Of a DNA stretch of 7,399 nucleotides, positions 1 to 7,138 are shown in pieces. Each line of letters opens with the position of its first letter. Position 1 is the first letter of the stretch. Origin of the DNA: CAYMKE01 sp964390955 (GTDB lineage: Bacteria > Bacteroidota > Bacteroidia > Bacteroidales > JBBRXJ01); assembly GCA_964390955.1 (NCBI GenBank), contig CAYMKE010000169.1, positions 1 through 7,399 of the forward strand, given 5' to 3'. The position numbers were made by a program, and so were the translations under genes. Below the pieces are notes generated by a model. The model made no database searches. It worked only from the letters and a program-made list of their open reading frames with translations, and was not told the DNA's origin.

Positions 1-111
1 GCCATGTTTTCGGGCTTAGGCGACTTGCATCTGCACAAAGCTAATGGCATGAATTTACCGGGTTATATATTTCAGGCACCCCCTTTCCCAAAGGCTTTAA
101 TAATCAATTGA
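1..111 (+). other. Unrecognised open frame cut by the left edge
   Basis: Frame 1 is open from the window edge to a TGA at 109-111, giving 36 residues that include SGLGDLHLHKANG and end in ALIIN. If real, it would be the C-terminal end of a plus-strand gene converging on pth. I do not recognise the sequence, and so short an open frame can occur by chance. A small CCTTT-ccc-AAAGG hairpin (82-94) lies near its end but lacks a clean T tract, so it is not a convincing terminator. Confidence 0.2.
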
Positions 112-152
112 TGTTATTCTTAATAAATGTGGGATGAATAAAAAATGTTCAA

Positions 153-713
153 TTATGAATTATACTTATTCATTGTCCTGTCAATTCCAATTGCAGCAAA
201 GCTTTGGATGATTTCAACAGCCTTACTTGTAAGCTCCGGCAGTTTTGACCGTTCTTCATCATTCCATTCACCCAAAACATAGTCAGCCTGCTGTCCGGGA
301 TAATAATTATTCCCAATCCCAAACCGTAACCGTGGATATTGTTTTGTTCCAAGAATTTCATTAATGCTTTCGAGCCCGTTATGTCCTCCGGCTCCACCTT
401 TTTTTCTTAACCGCAATACACCAAACGGCAGGTTTACATCGTCTACAATTACCATGATTTGTTCTAAGGGGATTTTATGTTTCTTCATCCAATAGTTCAC
501 GGCTTTCCCACTGAGGTTGACATATGTTGCCGGTTTTACAAGAACAAAAACACTTGATTTAAAACGGCACTCAGTGACCCATGCATATCGTTTGTCAGAA
601 AAAGACAGCCCTGACTTATTAGCCAGGGCATCAATGATATTAAATCCTATATTATGACGTGTATCAGCATACTCATCACCCGGATTTCCCAAACCTGTTA
701 TAAGATATTTCAA
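153..713 (-). CDS. pth: Peptidyl-tRNA hydrolase (Pth)
   Basis: Hydrolyses the ester bond between peptide and tRNA in peptidyl-tRNAs that drop off the ribosome, recycling tRNA in the cytoplasm. The 186-residue product has normal family length and the family landmarks: GLGNPG near residues 7-12, the catalytic histidine H20 in TRHN, the TYVNLSG loop (N66), the acidic pair D91-D92 in VIVDDVNLPFG, and GGAGGHNGL (H111, N112). The start codon is TTG at 711-713. No in-frame ATG lies between it and an in-frame TAA at 738-740, and the family N-terminus (MKYLITGLGNPG) aligns exactly there. It lies 39 bp downstream of rplY on the same strand with no obvious promoter between, so it is probably cotranscribed with rplY, a common pairing in bacteria. 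Function is near certain; the start is well supported by family length. Confidence 0.96.
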   Translation of the reverse strand: MKYLITGLGNPGDEYADTRHNIGFNIIDALANKSGLSFSDKRYAWVTECRFKSSVFVLVKPATYVNLSGKAVNYWMKKHKIPLEQIMVIVDDVNLPFGVLRLRKKGGAGGHNGLESINEILGTKQYPRLRFGIGNNYYPGQQADYVLGEWNDEERSKLPELTSKAVEIIQSFAAIGIDRTMNKYNS

Positions 714-752
714 AGGATACAGGTTTTGAATGTTACTTTATATATAAGAGAA

Positions 753-1463
753 TTATTCTTCTTTGCTTCCTTCTCCGCCACTCTCTTGTCCTTCTTCGGC
801 AGCAGCTTCTTCAGCGCCTTCCTGTGCAGGAGCAGTTTCTCCCTCAGCAGCAACTGCTTCTTCAGCACCTTCAGCCGCTTCTTCAGCAGCAGCTTCAGCT
901 TCTTCAAAAGCTTTTTCCAGACGTTTCGGAGATATAACAGTAACAATCATTGCTTCGGCAGGGTCCATGATTTCCAGGTTTTCAAAAGACAAATCCCCGA
1001 TATGGATATTATCATCAATTTCCAATCCTGAAACATCTACTTCCAAATAATCAGGTAAATTTTTAGGAAGCCCCTTTACAGACAAAGAACGCCTCTTTTC
1101 GCGTAACAGCCCACCTTTTTGAACACCAGGTGCACTACCCACCAATTTAACAGGTATGCTTAAAGAAACTTCTTTATCTTCAAAAATTTCATAAAAGTCG
1201 GCATGAATGATCTTGTCAGTTACCGGATGAAATTGAACTTCCTGTAAAATAGCTTTATGATTTTTCCCTTCAATATCAATATTGATCAAATATACATTGG
1301 GTGTATATACCAGGTTATTAAAACTATTCAACCGGGTGGCAAAATGAACATTCTCCTTTCCACCATAAATAACACAGGGCACTAAACTTTCCCGCCGTTC
1401 ACGCTGGGAATTTTTGCGTCCTGTTTTATCTCTTTCTTTTCCTTTAATATTAAATTCTTTCAT
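753..1463 (-). CDS. rplY: 50S ribosomal protein L25, CTC/TL5 long form
   Basis: Binds 5S rRNA in the large ribosomal subunit. The 236-residue protein has the basic N-terminal L25 domain (about residues 1-90, with VPCVIYGG at 28-35 and QFHPVTDKIIHADFYEI at 77-93). The CTC/TL5-type beta domain follows (about 95-180, with LVGSAPGVQKGGLL at 107-120). That makes it the long general-stress form rather than the ~95-residue E. coli form. Residues 184-236 form an Ala/Glu/Gly-rich, strongly acidic, low-complexity tail that is probably disordered. The gene starts at ATG 1461-1463, 54 bp downstream of prs, and has its own good -7 element at 1504-1511. It can therefore be transcribed independently as well as from prs. 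The prs - L25 - pth order is a recurrent housekeeping cluster. Confidence 0.96.
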   Translation of the reverse strand: MKEFNIKGKERDKTGRKNSQRERRESLVPCVIYGGKENVHFATRLNSFNNLVYTPNVYLINIDIEGKNHKAILQEVQFHPVTDKIIHADFYEIFEDKEVSLSIPVKLVGSAPGVQKGGLLREKRRSLSVKGLPKNLPDYLEVDVSGLEIDDNIHIGDLSFENLEIMDPAEAMIVTVISPKRLEKAFEEAEAAAEEAAEGAEEAVAAEGETAPAQEGAEEAAAEEGQESGGEGSKEE

Positions 1464-1503
1464 GATCTATCTATTATTTATTTACTTTTTAAATTTGCGG
1501 ATG

Positions 1504-1511
1504 CAAATATA
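1504..1511 (-). promoter_or_regulatory. Candidate Bacteroidetes -7 element for rplY
   Basis: Read on the minus strand this is TATATTTG, a perfect match to the Bacteroidetes -7 consensus TAnnTTTG, ending 41 bp before the rplY ATG. No clear TTG -33 element is seen 19-21 bp upstream, so the call rests on the -7 box and its position. The box is partly embedded in a small inverted repeat (ATTTGC-ggat-GCAAAT, 1493-1508). Confidence 0.5.
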
Positions 1512-1517
1512 CAATAA

Positions 1518-2453
1518 TTATAGGAAATGTGAACTAATTGATTTATGATTATATACATTTTTAATTACTTCTGCGAATATTTCTGCAATAGACAACACTT
1601 TTATTTTTGTGCATTCGGTATTTGAAGGAATGGAGTCAGTGACAATAACTTCTGTGATATATGATTGCTCGATACGTTCAACCGCCGGCCCTGATAAAAC
1701 CGGGTGTGTAGCCACCACACGAACGCTGGCCGCTCCCTCATCATGCATCATATTAGCAGCCGTGCTTACGGTCCCGGCCGTATCAATAATATCATCAACA
1801 ATCACAACGTCTTTGCCTTCAATTTCACCAATCACTTTATAGGCTTCGATACTGTTGGCTTTTTTCCGTTGTTTATAGCAAATGACCATTTCACTGTCAA
1901 AAAACCTGGCAAATGTGTTGGCCCGTTTGGTTCCCCCCATATCCGGCGCTGCAATCACAAGATTTTTTAAATTAAGATTCCGGATATACGGCACAAAAAC
2001 AGGAGAAGCAGTAAGGTGGTCCACAGGAATATCAAAAAATCCCTGGATAGGGCCTGCATGAAGATCCATTGCCATAACCCTGTCAACTCCGGTTGACATC
2101 AATAAATTCGCCACCATTTTTGCCCCGATGGCAGCACGCGGAATATCTTTCCTGTCTTGCCGTGCAAATCCGAAATAGGGTATTACAGCTATAATTTTTT
2201 GTGCTGAAGCCCTTTTGGCTGCATCCAAAAGCAGTAAAAGCTCCATGAGATTATCATTCGGTTGAAATGTAGATTGTATGATAAACACGCTGCATCCTCT
2301 AACAGATTCTGTAAAAGCCGGCTGGCATTCCCCGTCACTAAACCTGTGCATGGTATATTTTCCAAGGTCCTGGCCTAAATGCCTGGCAATACTTTTTCCG
2401 ATGTAATCGGAACCAGGCCCTGAAAAAATCTTTAGAGGCGATTCGGGACTCAT
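1518..2453 (-). CDS. prs: Ribose-phosphate pyrophosphokinase (PRPP synthetase)
   Basis: Makes 5-phosphoribosyl-1-pyrophosphate from ribose 5-phosphate and ATP for purine, pyrimidine, NAD, histidine and tryptophan synthesis. The 311-residue length is typical of class I enzymes. Visible motifs are FSDGE (38-42), the ATP-loop FARQDRK (96-102), MDLHAGPIQGFF (129-140, H131), DMGGTKRA (171-178, the divalent-metal/pyrophosphate region, usually DxGGxxRA), the flexible-loop KQRKKAN (194-200), and the PRPP-binding signature VVIVDDIIDTAGT (216-228). All key residues appear intact. The start is the ATG at 2451-2453; the family homology begins a few residues later at LKIFSG. It heads the leftward prs-rplY-pth cluster and diverges from the AsmA gene across a 147-bp AT-rich gap. 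Confidence 0.97.
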   Translation of the reverse strand: MSPESPLKIFSGPGSDYIGKSIARHLGQDLGKYTMHRFSDGECQPAFTESVRGCSVFIIQSTFQPNDNLMELLLLLDAAKRASAQKIIAVIPYFGFARQDRKDIPRAAIGAKMVANLLMSTGVDRVMAMDLHAGPIQGFFDIPVDHLTASPVFVPYIRNLNLKNLVIAAPDMGGTKRANTFARFFDSEMVICYKQRKKANSIEAYKVIGEIEGKDVVIVDDIIDTAGTVSTAANMMHDEGAASVRVVATHPVLSGPAVERIEQSYITEVIVTDSIPSNTECTKIKVLSIAEIFAEVIKNVYNHKSISSHFL

Positions 2454-2487
2454 AAATATTTTTTTTAATGAATTAATTTTGAATTCA

Positions 2488-2495
2488 CAAAAATA
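2488..2495 (-). promoter_or_regulatory. Candidate Bacteroidetes -7 element for prs
   Basis: On the minus strand this reads TATTTTTG, matching TAnnTTTG, and ends 35 bp before the prs ATG. No TTG is found at the expected -33 distance. It sits in the divergent prs/AsmA gap, where AT-rich sequence raises the chance of fortuitous matches. Confidence 0.4.
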
Positions 2496-2600
2496 TAATA
2501 TTCATTTTACTTTAGTTTCATATTTTTCATTAAATTTACTTTTCAAAAATTATTCTTAAATAATATAGAGATATTTTAATTTTTTAAAACACCATTTTTT

Positions 2601-5432
2601 ATGAAAAAAGTATTAAAAATAACCGGTATTGTCATTGTTGCCATTTTTGTTCTTTTACTTGTCACCCCCTATTTATTTAAAGGACAAATTCTTTCCATTG
2701 CAAAAACACAAATCAATAAAAATTTAAATGCCACGGTAGAATTTAGTGATCTTAGTTTATCACTCATCAAAAATTTTCCAAATCTGAATGTTTCATTAAA
2801 AGAATTATCTGTCACAGGCAAAGAGCCCTTCCAACACGACACATTGATCAAATTTGACCGGTTTGTTGTAAATGTTGACCTGATGAGCGTCATTAAAAAT
2901 GACATAAAAGTAAAAGCCATTGAGTTGCATCATCCGGTTATCAATGCAATAGTGCTTGAAAACGGACAAGCCAACTGGGATATCATGAAATCCGATACTG
3001 CTGCCATTGAAGAACCTGAAGAAGAGAAAAAAGAACCCGATGAAGAACAAGAAGCGCAAGACATCAAAGTATCCCTGAAAAAATTTGAAATATCTGAAGC
3101 ACATATCCAATACAACGACAACCAGTCAAACACCAAAGCTGTTATAAAAAATTTAAATTACCTGTTAAAAGGAGATATGTCTAAAGATTTTACCACTCTT
3201 GTAACAGAAGCATCCATAGAGGAGATTAATGCAAAATACGGCGGTATCAACTATTTAAAAAATGCATCATTTGGATTTTCTGCTGATATTGCTGCTGATA
3301 TGAAAAAAAATATATTCACGCTGAAAAAAAATCAAATCAGCCTGAATGAATTGACCCTGAATTTAAACGGAAGTGCACAATTAAATGAAGACCAAACAAT
3401 ACTTGACATTCGCTATCATACCAATCAAACATCATTTAAAACCCTTTTGTCGCTGGTGCCAGCCATTTACACACGTGACTTCGAAGACATTCAAACAAAA
3501 GGTAAGCTTTCATTAAAAGGCGAGGTGAACGGAATTTTAGATGAAGAATCCATGCCTTCTGCAAAATTATACCTGAATGTTAAAGATGCGATGTTCAGTT
3601 ATCCTGATATGCCACGGGCAGTTGAAAATATCCTGATTGACCTGGCTGTATTATTTGACGGCTCAAATCAGGACAATACGGAAATTCATTTAAATCAATT
3701 TCACATAGAAATGGCCGGCAATCCATTTGACATGAAAATGGACATTGCCACTCCAATGAGTGATCCTGCTATTGATGCCAGTATGAACGGCACCATCTAT
3801 TTTAGCAGCATACAGAATATCATTCCAATGGATGATATTGAGATAGACGGAATACTGAAAACAGACATCCGTTTGCAAGGCCGGTCATCCATGATAGAAA
3901 ACGAAAATTATGAAGCTTTCAACGCCAAAGGAGAATTGAATCTGAGCAAATTTAAATATGCCGGAGCCGAAGTACCCAAACCCGTTTATATTGATCGTTT
4001 AAACATGATATTTTCCCCTCAATTTGTCGAACTTACAGAATTCAAATCCAAGATTGGACAAAGCGATTTCCAGCTTCAGGGTAAAATTGAAAATTTTATC
4101 CCCTATGCTTTGTCTGACGATACCCTTAGCGGAATATTCACTTTTAATTCCAATAACCTCAATCTGAACGAATTCATAACAGATGCCGAAACAAAACCAT
4201 CCGAAGAAATAACCGAAGAAAGTGAAACAACAGACACATCTGCAATGACTGTTGTTGAAGTTCCCGGAAACCTTGACTTTACATTAACTTCAACCATCAA
4301 TAAACTACAGTATGACGATTTGGACATCAACAACATACTTGGTATCATCAAAATAAATAATAGTAAGGTAGAACTCGCCAATCTAAACATGGACATGCTA
4401 AAAGGACGCATGATTATGGATGGTTATTACAGCACACAAAACCCCATGAAGCCTGCTGTTGATTTTTCACTAGACATTTCCGGGTTTGACATACAGGCAG
4501 CTGCTAATTCATTCAGCATTATTGAAGAGTATGCACCTATTGCCAAACGTTGTGAAGGAACGTTTTCTTCGGAATTTTCTTTTACCAGTTTACTGGACCA
4601 AAAAATGCAGCCTGTGTACAAAACAGTGAACGGGAAAGGTTCTCTTTCTTCAAGGAATATAGAAGTGAAATCATCAAAAACCCTGGCAAAAATTGCTGAC
4701 AAACTGAATAATGATAAATTTAAAGAGCTTGATTTAAAAGACATTAACATTTATTTTGAAATCAAAGAAGGCCGTATTTTCTTTGAACCATTTGAAATCA
4801 ATGCATTGAACGCAGAAATGAACATTGAAGGAAACCAGGGCATTGATCAGACCATGGATTATACAGTAGATATGTCTATGCCCAGGTCGGCCATCGGAAG
4901 CCAGGCAAATCAGATTATAAACAACCTGGCCTCTAAAGCTGCTTCAAAAGGAATAGATATTAAACCCGGGTCGGATATTAAACTCGGACTGACAATTAAA
5001 GGCACATTTGATGATCCCAAAATAGGCCTTAAACTTAAAGGAGCAGAAGAAGGAGAGTCCATACAAAAACAAGTGATGGATGCAGGGAAAGAAAAAGTAA
5101 AAGAGGTTGTAAAAGATAAAACCAAAGATGTTAAAAAAGAGGCCAGTAAAAAAGCCCAACAGATTATTAAAGAAGCTGAACAAAAAGCGAATCAAATTAA
5201 ACAGGCGGCCAGGTCTACTGCAGACAAAATACGGGATGAGGCTGATGATAAAGCAGACAGGTTGGTTAAGGAAGCCAATAACCCAATTGCTAAAGCTGCT
5301 GCCAAACAGACTGCAAAAAAAATTAAAGACGAAGCAGATGATAAAGCAGATAAAGTCATCCGGGAGGCTGACCAACGTGCACAACGAATCATCCGGGAAG
5401 CAAAACAAAAAGCAGCAAAATTAGAGGAATAA
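2601..5432 (+). CDS. AsmA-family membrane-anchored protein with C-terminal hendecad-repeat tail
   Basis: Large AsmA-like protein of 943 residues. AsmA relatives include bridge-like lipid-transfer and outer-membrane biogenesis proteins; the substrate of this one cannot be read from sequence. Residues 1-6 are basic and residues 7-24 form one hydrophobic segment, predicting an inner-membrane anchor with the rest in the periplasm. Beta-rich AsmA-type sequence follows, interrupted by two acidic linkers: 137-154 (Glu/Asp/Lys-rich) and about 527-550 (Thr/Ser/Glu-rich). The AsmA C-terminal-type region spans about 555-815, ending in LTIKGTFDDPKIGLKLKG. Residues 830-943 are a highly charged Ala/Lys/Glu/Asp helix of 11-residue repeats. 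The ATG at 2601 directly precedes the anchor. Upstream is AT-rich; TAATTTTG at 2474-2481 is a distant possible -7 box. The gene stands alone and ends at the hairpin at 5468-5504. Confidence 0.92.
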   Translation: MKKVLKITGIVIVAIFVLLLVTPYLFKGQILSIAKTQINKNLNATVEFSDLSLSLIKNFPNLNVSLKELSVTGKEPFQHDTLIKFDRFVVNVDLMSVIKNDIKVKAIELHHPVINAIVLENGQANWDIMKSDTAAIEEPEEEKKEPDEEQEAQDIKVSLKKFEISEAHIQYNDNQSNTKAVIKNLNYLLKGDMSKDFTTLVTEASIEEINAKYGGINYLKNASFGFSADIAADMKKNIFTLKKNQISLNELTLNLNGSAQLNEDQTILDIRYHTNQTSFKTLLSLVPAIYTRDFEDIQTKGKLSLKGEVNGILDEESMPSAKLYLNVKDAMFSYPDMPRAVENILIDLAVLFDGSNQDNTEIHLNQFHIEMAGNPFDMKMDIATPMSDPAIDASMNGTIYFSSIQNIIPMDDIEIDGILKTDIRLQGRSSMIENENYEAFNAKGELNLSKFKYAGAEVPKPVYIDRLNMIFSPQFVELTEFKSKIGQSDFQLQGKIENFIPYALSDDTLSGIFTFNSNNLNLNEFITDAETKPSEEITEESETTDTSAMTVVEVPGNLDFTLTSTINKLQYDDLDINNILGIIKINNSKVELANLNMDMLKGRMIMDGYYSTQNPMKPAVDFSLDISGFDIQAAANSFSIIEEYAPIAKRCEGTFSSEFSFTSLLDQKMQPVYKTVNGKGSLSSRNIEVKSSKTLAKIADKLNNDKFKELDLKDINIYFEIKEGRIFFEPFEINALNAEMNIEGNQGIDQTMDYTVDMSMPRSAIGSQANQIINNLASKAASKGIDIKPGSDIKLGLTIKGTFDDPKIGLKLKGAEEGESIQKQVMDAGKEKVKEVVKDKTKDVKKEASKKAQQIIKEAEQKANQIKQAARSTADKIRDEADDKADRLVKEANNPIAKAAAKQTAKKIKDEADDKADKVIREADQRAQRIIREAKQKAAKLEE
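5088..5429 (+). repeat. Hendecad (11-residue) coding repeats in the AsmA-family tail
   Basis: Residues 830-943 divide into consecutive 11-residue units of approximate form A-x-x-I/V-h-x-E-A-x-x-K. Units start at residues 830, 841, 852, 863, 874 and 885; after a 9-residue break (896-904) the register resumes at 905, 916 and 927 and ends with a half unit. The octapeptide DEADDKAD occurs twice, at 879-886 (5235-5258) and 910-917 (5328-5351). Codons differ between copies, so the repeat is conserved more as protein than as DNA. Such periodicity is seen in right-handed coiled coils and in amphipathic helices that lie on membranes. Confidence 0.8.
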
Positions 5433-5467
5433 ATCAGGATATTAAAAAACACAAAACATGAACCAAT

Positions 5468-5504
5468 AAAAAAAGCTCCATGGAAATCCCGTGGAGCTTT
5501 TTTT
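5468..5504. terminator. Bidirectional rho-independent terminator between the AsmA gene and rplS
   Basis: GCTCCA (5475-5480) pairs with TGGAGC (5492-5497), extended inward by a T-G wobble and two G-C pairs around a 5-base loop. The stem is flanked by seven A (5468-5474) and seven T (5498-5504). Read from either strand it is a GC stem followed by a U tract. It lies 35 bp after the AsmA-family stop and 18 bp from the rplS stop, exactly between two convergent genes. Confidence 0.9.
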
Positions 5505-5522
5505 GTCTTAATAGTTTGTATC

Positions 5523-5870
5523 CTATGAAATTTTTTCTTTGATCTTGGCTTTTTTACCGCGTAATTGACGGAAATAATATATCTTCGATCTTCTGACAAG
5601 GCCTCTTTTATTTACTTCAATTTTCTGAATGACCGGGGAATTATCAGGAAATACTCTTTCTACACCTACATTACCAGACATTTTTCTTACTGTGAATGTG
5701 CTGTTAATACCGGCATTGTTTCGTTTCAATACAACACCTTTGAAAAGCTGCGTTCTTTCTTTACTTCCTTCTTTTATTATATAATATACTGTGACTGTAT
5801 CTCCTGCAGAAAATTCAGGATAATCCTTTTGTGTTGTAAATTCCTTTTCTACTGCTTTCATTAAATCCAT
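5523..5870 (-). CDS. rplS: 50S ribosomal protein L19
   Basis: Structural protein of the large ribosomal subunit, near the interface with the 30S subunit. The 115-residue length is standard. Recognisable family sequence includes PEFSAGDTVTVYY (about 18-30), RTQLFKGVVLKRNNAG (39-54), FTVRKMSGNVGVERVFPDNSP (59-79), and the basic C-terminus RRSKIYYFRQLRGKKAKIKEK. The start is the ATG at 5868-5870: family members begin MDLxKxVE, so the second methionine at residue 4 is internal. It is monocistronic here, without the trmD/rimM neighbours found in many other bacteria. It is transcribed leftwards into the shared terminator and diverges from the glycosyltransferase. Confidence 0.97.
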   Translation of the reverse strand: MDLMKAVEKEFTTQKDYPEFSAGDTVTVYYIIKEGSKERTQLFKGVVLKRNNAGINSTFTVRKMSGNVGVERVFPDNSPVIQKIEVNKRGLVRRSKIYYFRQLRGKKAKIKEKIS

Positions 5871-5899
5871 GACGATAATACTTTATTTTTTTAAAAGTG

Positions 5900-5907
5900 C
5901 AATATTA
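5900..5907 (-). promoter_or_regulatory. Candidate -7 element for rplS (one mismatch)
   Basis: The minus strand reads TAATATTG, one mismatch from TAnnTTTG, 30 bp before the rplS ATG, a spacing similar to the prs candidate. No convincing -33 TTG is seen. The region 5871-5980 is otherwise AT-rich with nothing else recognised. Confidence 0.3.
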
Positions 5908-5984
5908 CAAAATCTTTTTCAAAAAAAATAAATTTATGAGGTATTTTATTCCAAAAAATAATCCTGTATTAAATGAATTATTTA

Positions 5985-5992
5985 TAGATTTG
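5985..5992 (+). promoter_or_regulatory. Candidate -7 element upstream of the palindrome and glycosyltransferase
   Basis: TAGATTTG on the plus strand is a perfect TAnnTTTG match. It sits 8 bp before the palindromic repeat and 139 bp before the glycosyltransferase ATG. If used, transcription would begin around 5998-6000 and the whole palindrome would lie in the 5' leader. There is no clear -33 TTG. Confidence 0.35.
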
Positions 5993-5999
5993 CTAATTG

Positions 6000-6091
6000 T
6001 TGGCCCATAATGTCCGCTAACTTTGTTCAGCGTATCCCAAACCGCATATTTTGGGGCTTTGCGAGACGCGTTATCGCACATTATGATCCAA
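6000..6091. repeat. Nested palindromic repeat, complete copy
   Basis: A 92-bp imperfect palindrome. Paired segments from outside in: TTGG 6000-6003 with CCAA 6088-6091; CATAATGT 6006-6013 with ACATTATG 6078-6085; CG 6015-6016 with CG 6075-6076; TAAC 6018-6021 with GTTA 6070-6073; GCGT 6030-6033 with ACGC 6066-6069; CCCAAA 6036-6041 with TTTGGG 6050-6055. The apical loop is 8 bases. The left arm carries an 8-base bulge (6022-6029) and the right arm a 10-base one (6056-6065). Its left arm recurs at 7353. No target duplication or transposase is visible, so it may be a REP/MITE-like intergenic repeat or a structured RNA element. Confidence 0.75.
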
Positions 6092-6131
6092 ACACTTGAC
6101 TTTAGAGACGGACACTAAATAGATTTAAAAG

Positions 6132-7073
6132 ATGCTATCAATCTGTATTCCTGTATATAATTACACAATTGACCTGTTAGTAAATGCATTGAACATTCAA
6201 ATCAAATCATTGCATACAGATTGTGAAATCATTGTCATTGACGATGCTTCGCATGATTTATTGGTTAAAGAACGAAACCGGAATGTGGCAAGCGAAACAG
6301 GAATCAAATACATAGAATTAAATCAAAACATAGGACGTGCAGCCATCCGGAATTCATTTTTAAAATATGCCCAACATGATTATCTTTTATTTTTAGATTG
6401 TGATTCCGGTATCCCAACAGATACCTTTCTGGCAAATTATACCAGCGAGACAGGCAACAAGCAAGTGGTTTGCGGTGGCAGGATTTATCCCGCGCAACCG
6501 CCTTCACCCGAATATAAATTGCATTGGAAGTATGGCAGAAAACAAGAGTCCAAACCCGTTGACACTCGAAATGCCAATCCATACAAATCCTTCATGACAC
6601 ACAATTTTATGATCCATAAGGATATTCTGAAAAAGATCCGGTTTGATGAAAATATTTTAACATACGGCCATGAAGATACCGTATATGGATGTGAGCTTAA
6701 ACTTGAAGGCATCCCCATTAAACACATTAATAATCCGGTGATCCATCAACAACTTGAAAGCAGTACCATATTCATTCAAAAAACCAAATCTTCAATTCGA
6801 AATTTGATTTATATCACAAATCAATATCATTTCAAAGAAGTTTTAATTGAAGATGTACGATTATTGAAAACATTTAACAAAACACAAAGAATGAACATGA
6901 CAAAACCGGTGTCATTTCTATATAAGGCCTTCAATTCATTTCTATTAGGACAACTTTGTTCTGCTCGTCCTTCCTTAAACATTTTTGCCCTGTTTAAGCT
7001 CGGATACCTTTGTTTTATCACGCAAAACAAATTATACCGGGATAAATTCACAATGCTTCAAGAAACGCAATAG
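6132..7073 (+). CDS. Family 2 glycosyltransferase
   Basis: GT-A fold enzyme that would transfer a sugar from a nucleotide-sugar donor to a glycan or lipid acceptor; donor and acceptor cannot be inferred. The 313-residue protein has the GT2 N-terminal strand LSICIPVYNY (2-11), the IIVIDDAS donor-binding strand (33-40, D37-D38), NQNIGRAAIRN (64-74), and the metal-binding DxD motif as DCD (89-91) in LLFLDCD. MTHNFMIHKDIL (155-166) and YGHEDT (178-183) follow, the latter carrying the acidic pair expected of the catalytic-base region. The last ~95 residues are basic and helical without an obvious membrane span, so it is probably cytoplasmic or membrane-peripheral. The ATG at 6132 begins directly at the conserved strand. 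It is a lone GT, not in a polysaccharide operon, bracketed by the palindromic repeats and converging on the exonuclease III remnant. Confidence 0.9.
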   Translation: MLSICIPVYNYTIDLLVNALNIQIKSLHTDCEIIVIDDASHDLLVKERNRNVASETGIKYIELNQNIGRAAIRNSFLKYAQHDYLLFLDCDSGIPTDTFLANYTSETGNKQVVCGGRIYPAQPPSPEYKLHWKYGRKQESKPVDTRNANPYKSFMTHNFMIHKDILKKIRFDENILTYGHEDTVYGCELKLEGIPIKHINNPVIHQQLESSTIFIQKTKSSIRNLIYITNQYHFKEVLIEDVRLLKTFNKTQRMNMTKPVSFLYKAFNSFLLGQLCSARPSLNIFALFKLGYLCFITQNKLYRDKFTMLQETQ

Positions 7074-7138
7074 GTTTGGAACTGTACATAACGGGTGATG
7101 AATGCCTTCCCCTCCCCTGTCTTGTCAGCACCCTCTCT

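Noticed and set aside
134..173. Inverted repeat ATGAATAA / TTATTCAT around the pth stop codon, considered as a terminator
   Set aside because: Eight A/T-rich pairs with a 24-base loop and no proper T tract; too unstable to call.
763..1050. Plus-strand open frame rich in Ser, Ala and Pro
   Set aside because: It is the exact antisense of the Ala/Glu-rich tail and CTC domain of rplY; the composition is a by-product of GCA/GAA-type codons.
2474..2481. TAATTTTG as a promoter for the AsmA-family gene
   Set aside because: It matches the -7 consensus but lies 120 bp from the start, lacks a -33 element and sits in very AT-rich sequence, so it is mentioned only as a possibility.
4944..5408. 154-codon minus-strand open frame rich in Phe, opposite the AsmA-family tail
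   Set aside because: Antisense of Lys/Glu/Ala repeat codons gives Phe/Leu-rich frames without stops; no recognisable protein, and the sense frame is clearly the gene.
6000..6091. CRISPR repeat or insertion-sequence end
   Set aside because: Only two copies about 1.3 kb apart, no spacer array, no transposase frame and no target-site duplication seen around the complete copy.
5871..6131. tRNA or other known RNA gene in the divergent gap
   Set aside because: The only strong structure is the palindrome; no cloverleaf, CCA end or T-loop sequence is visible.
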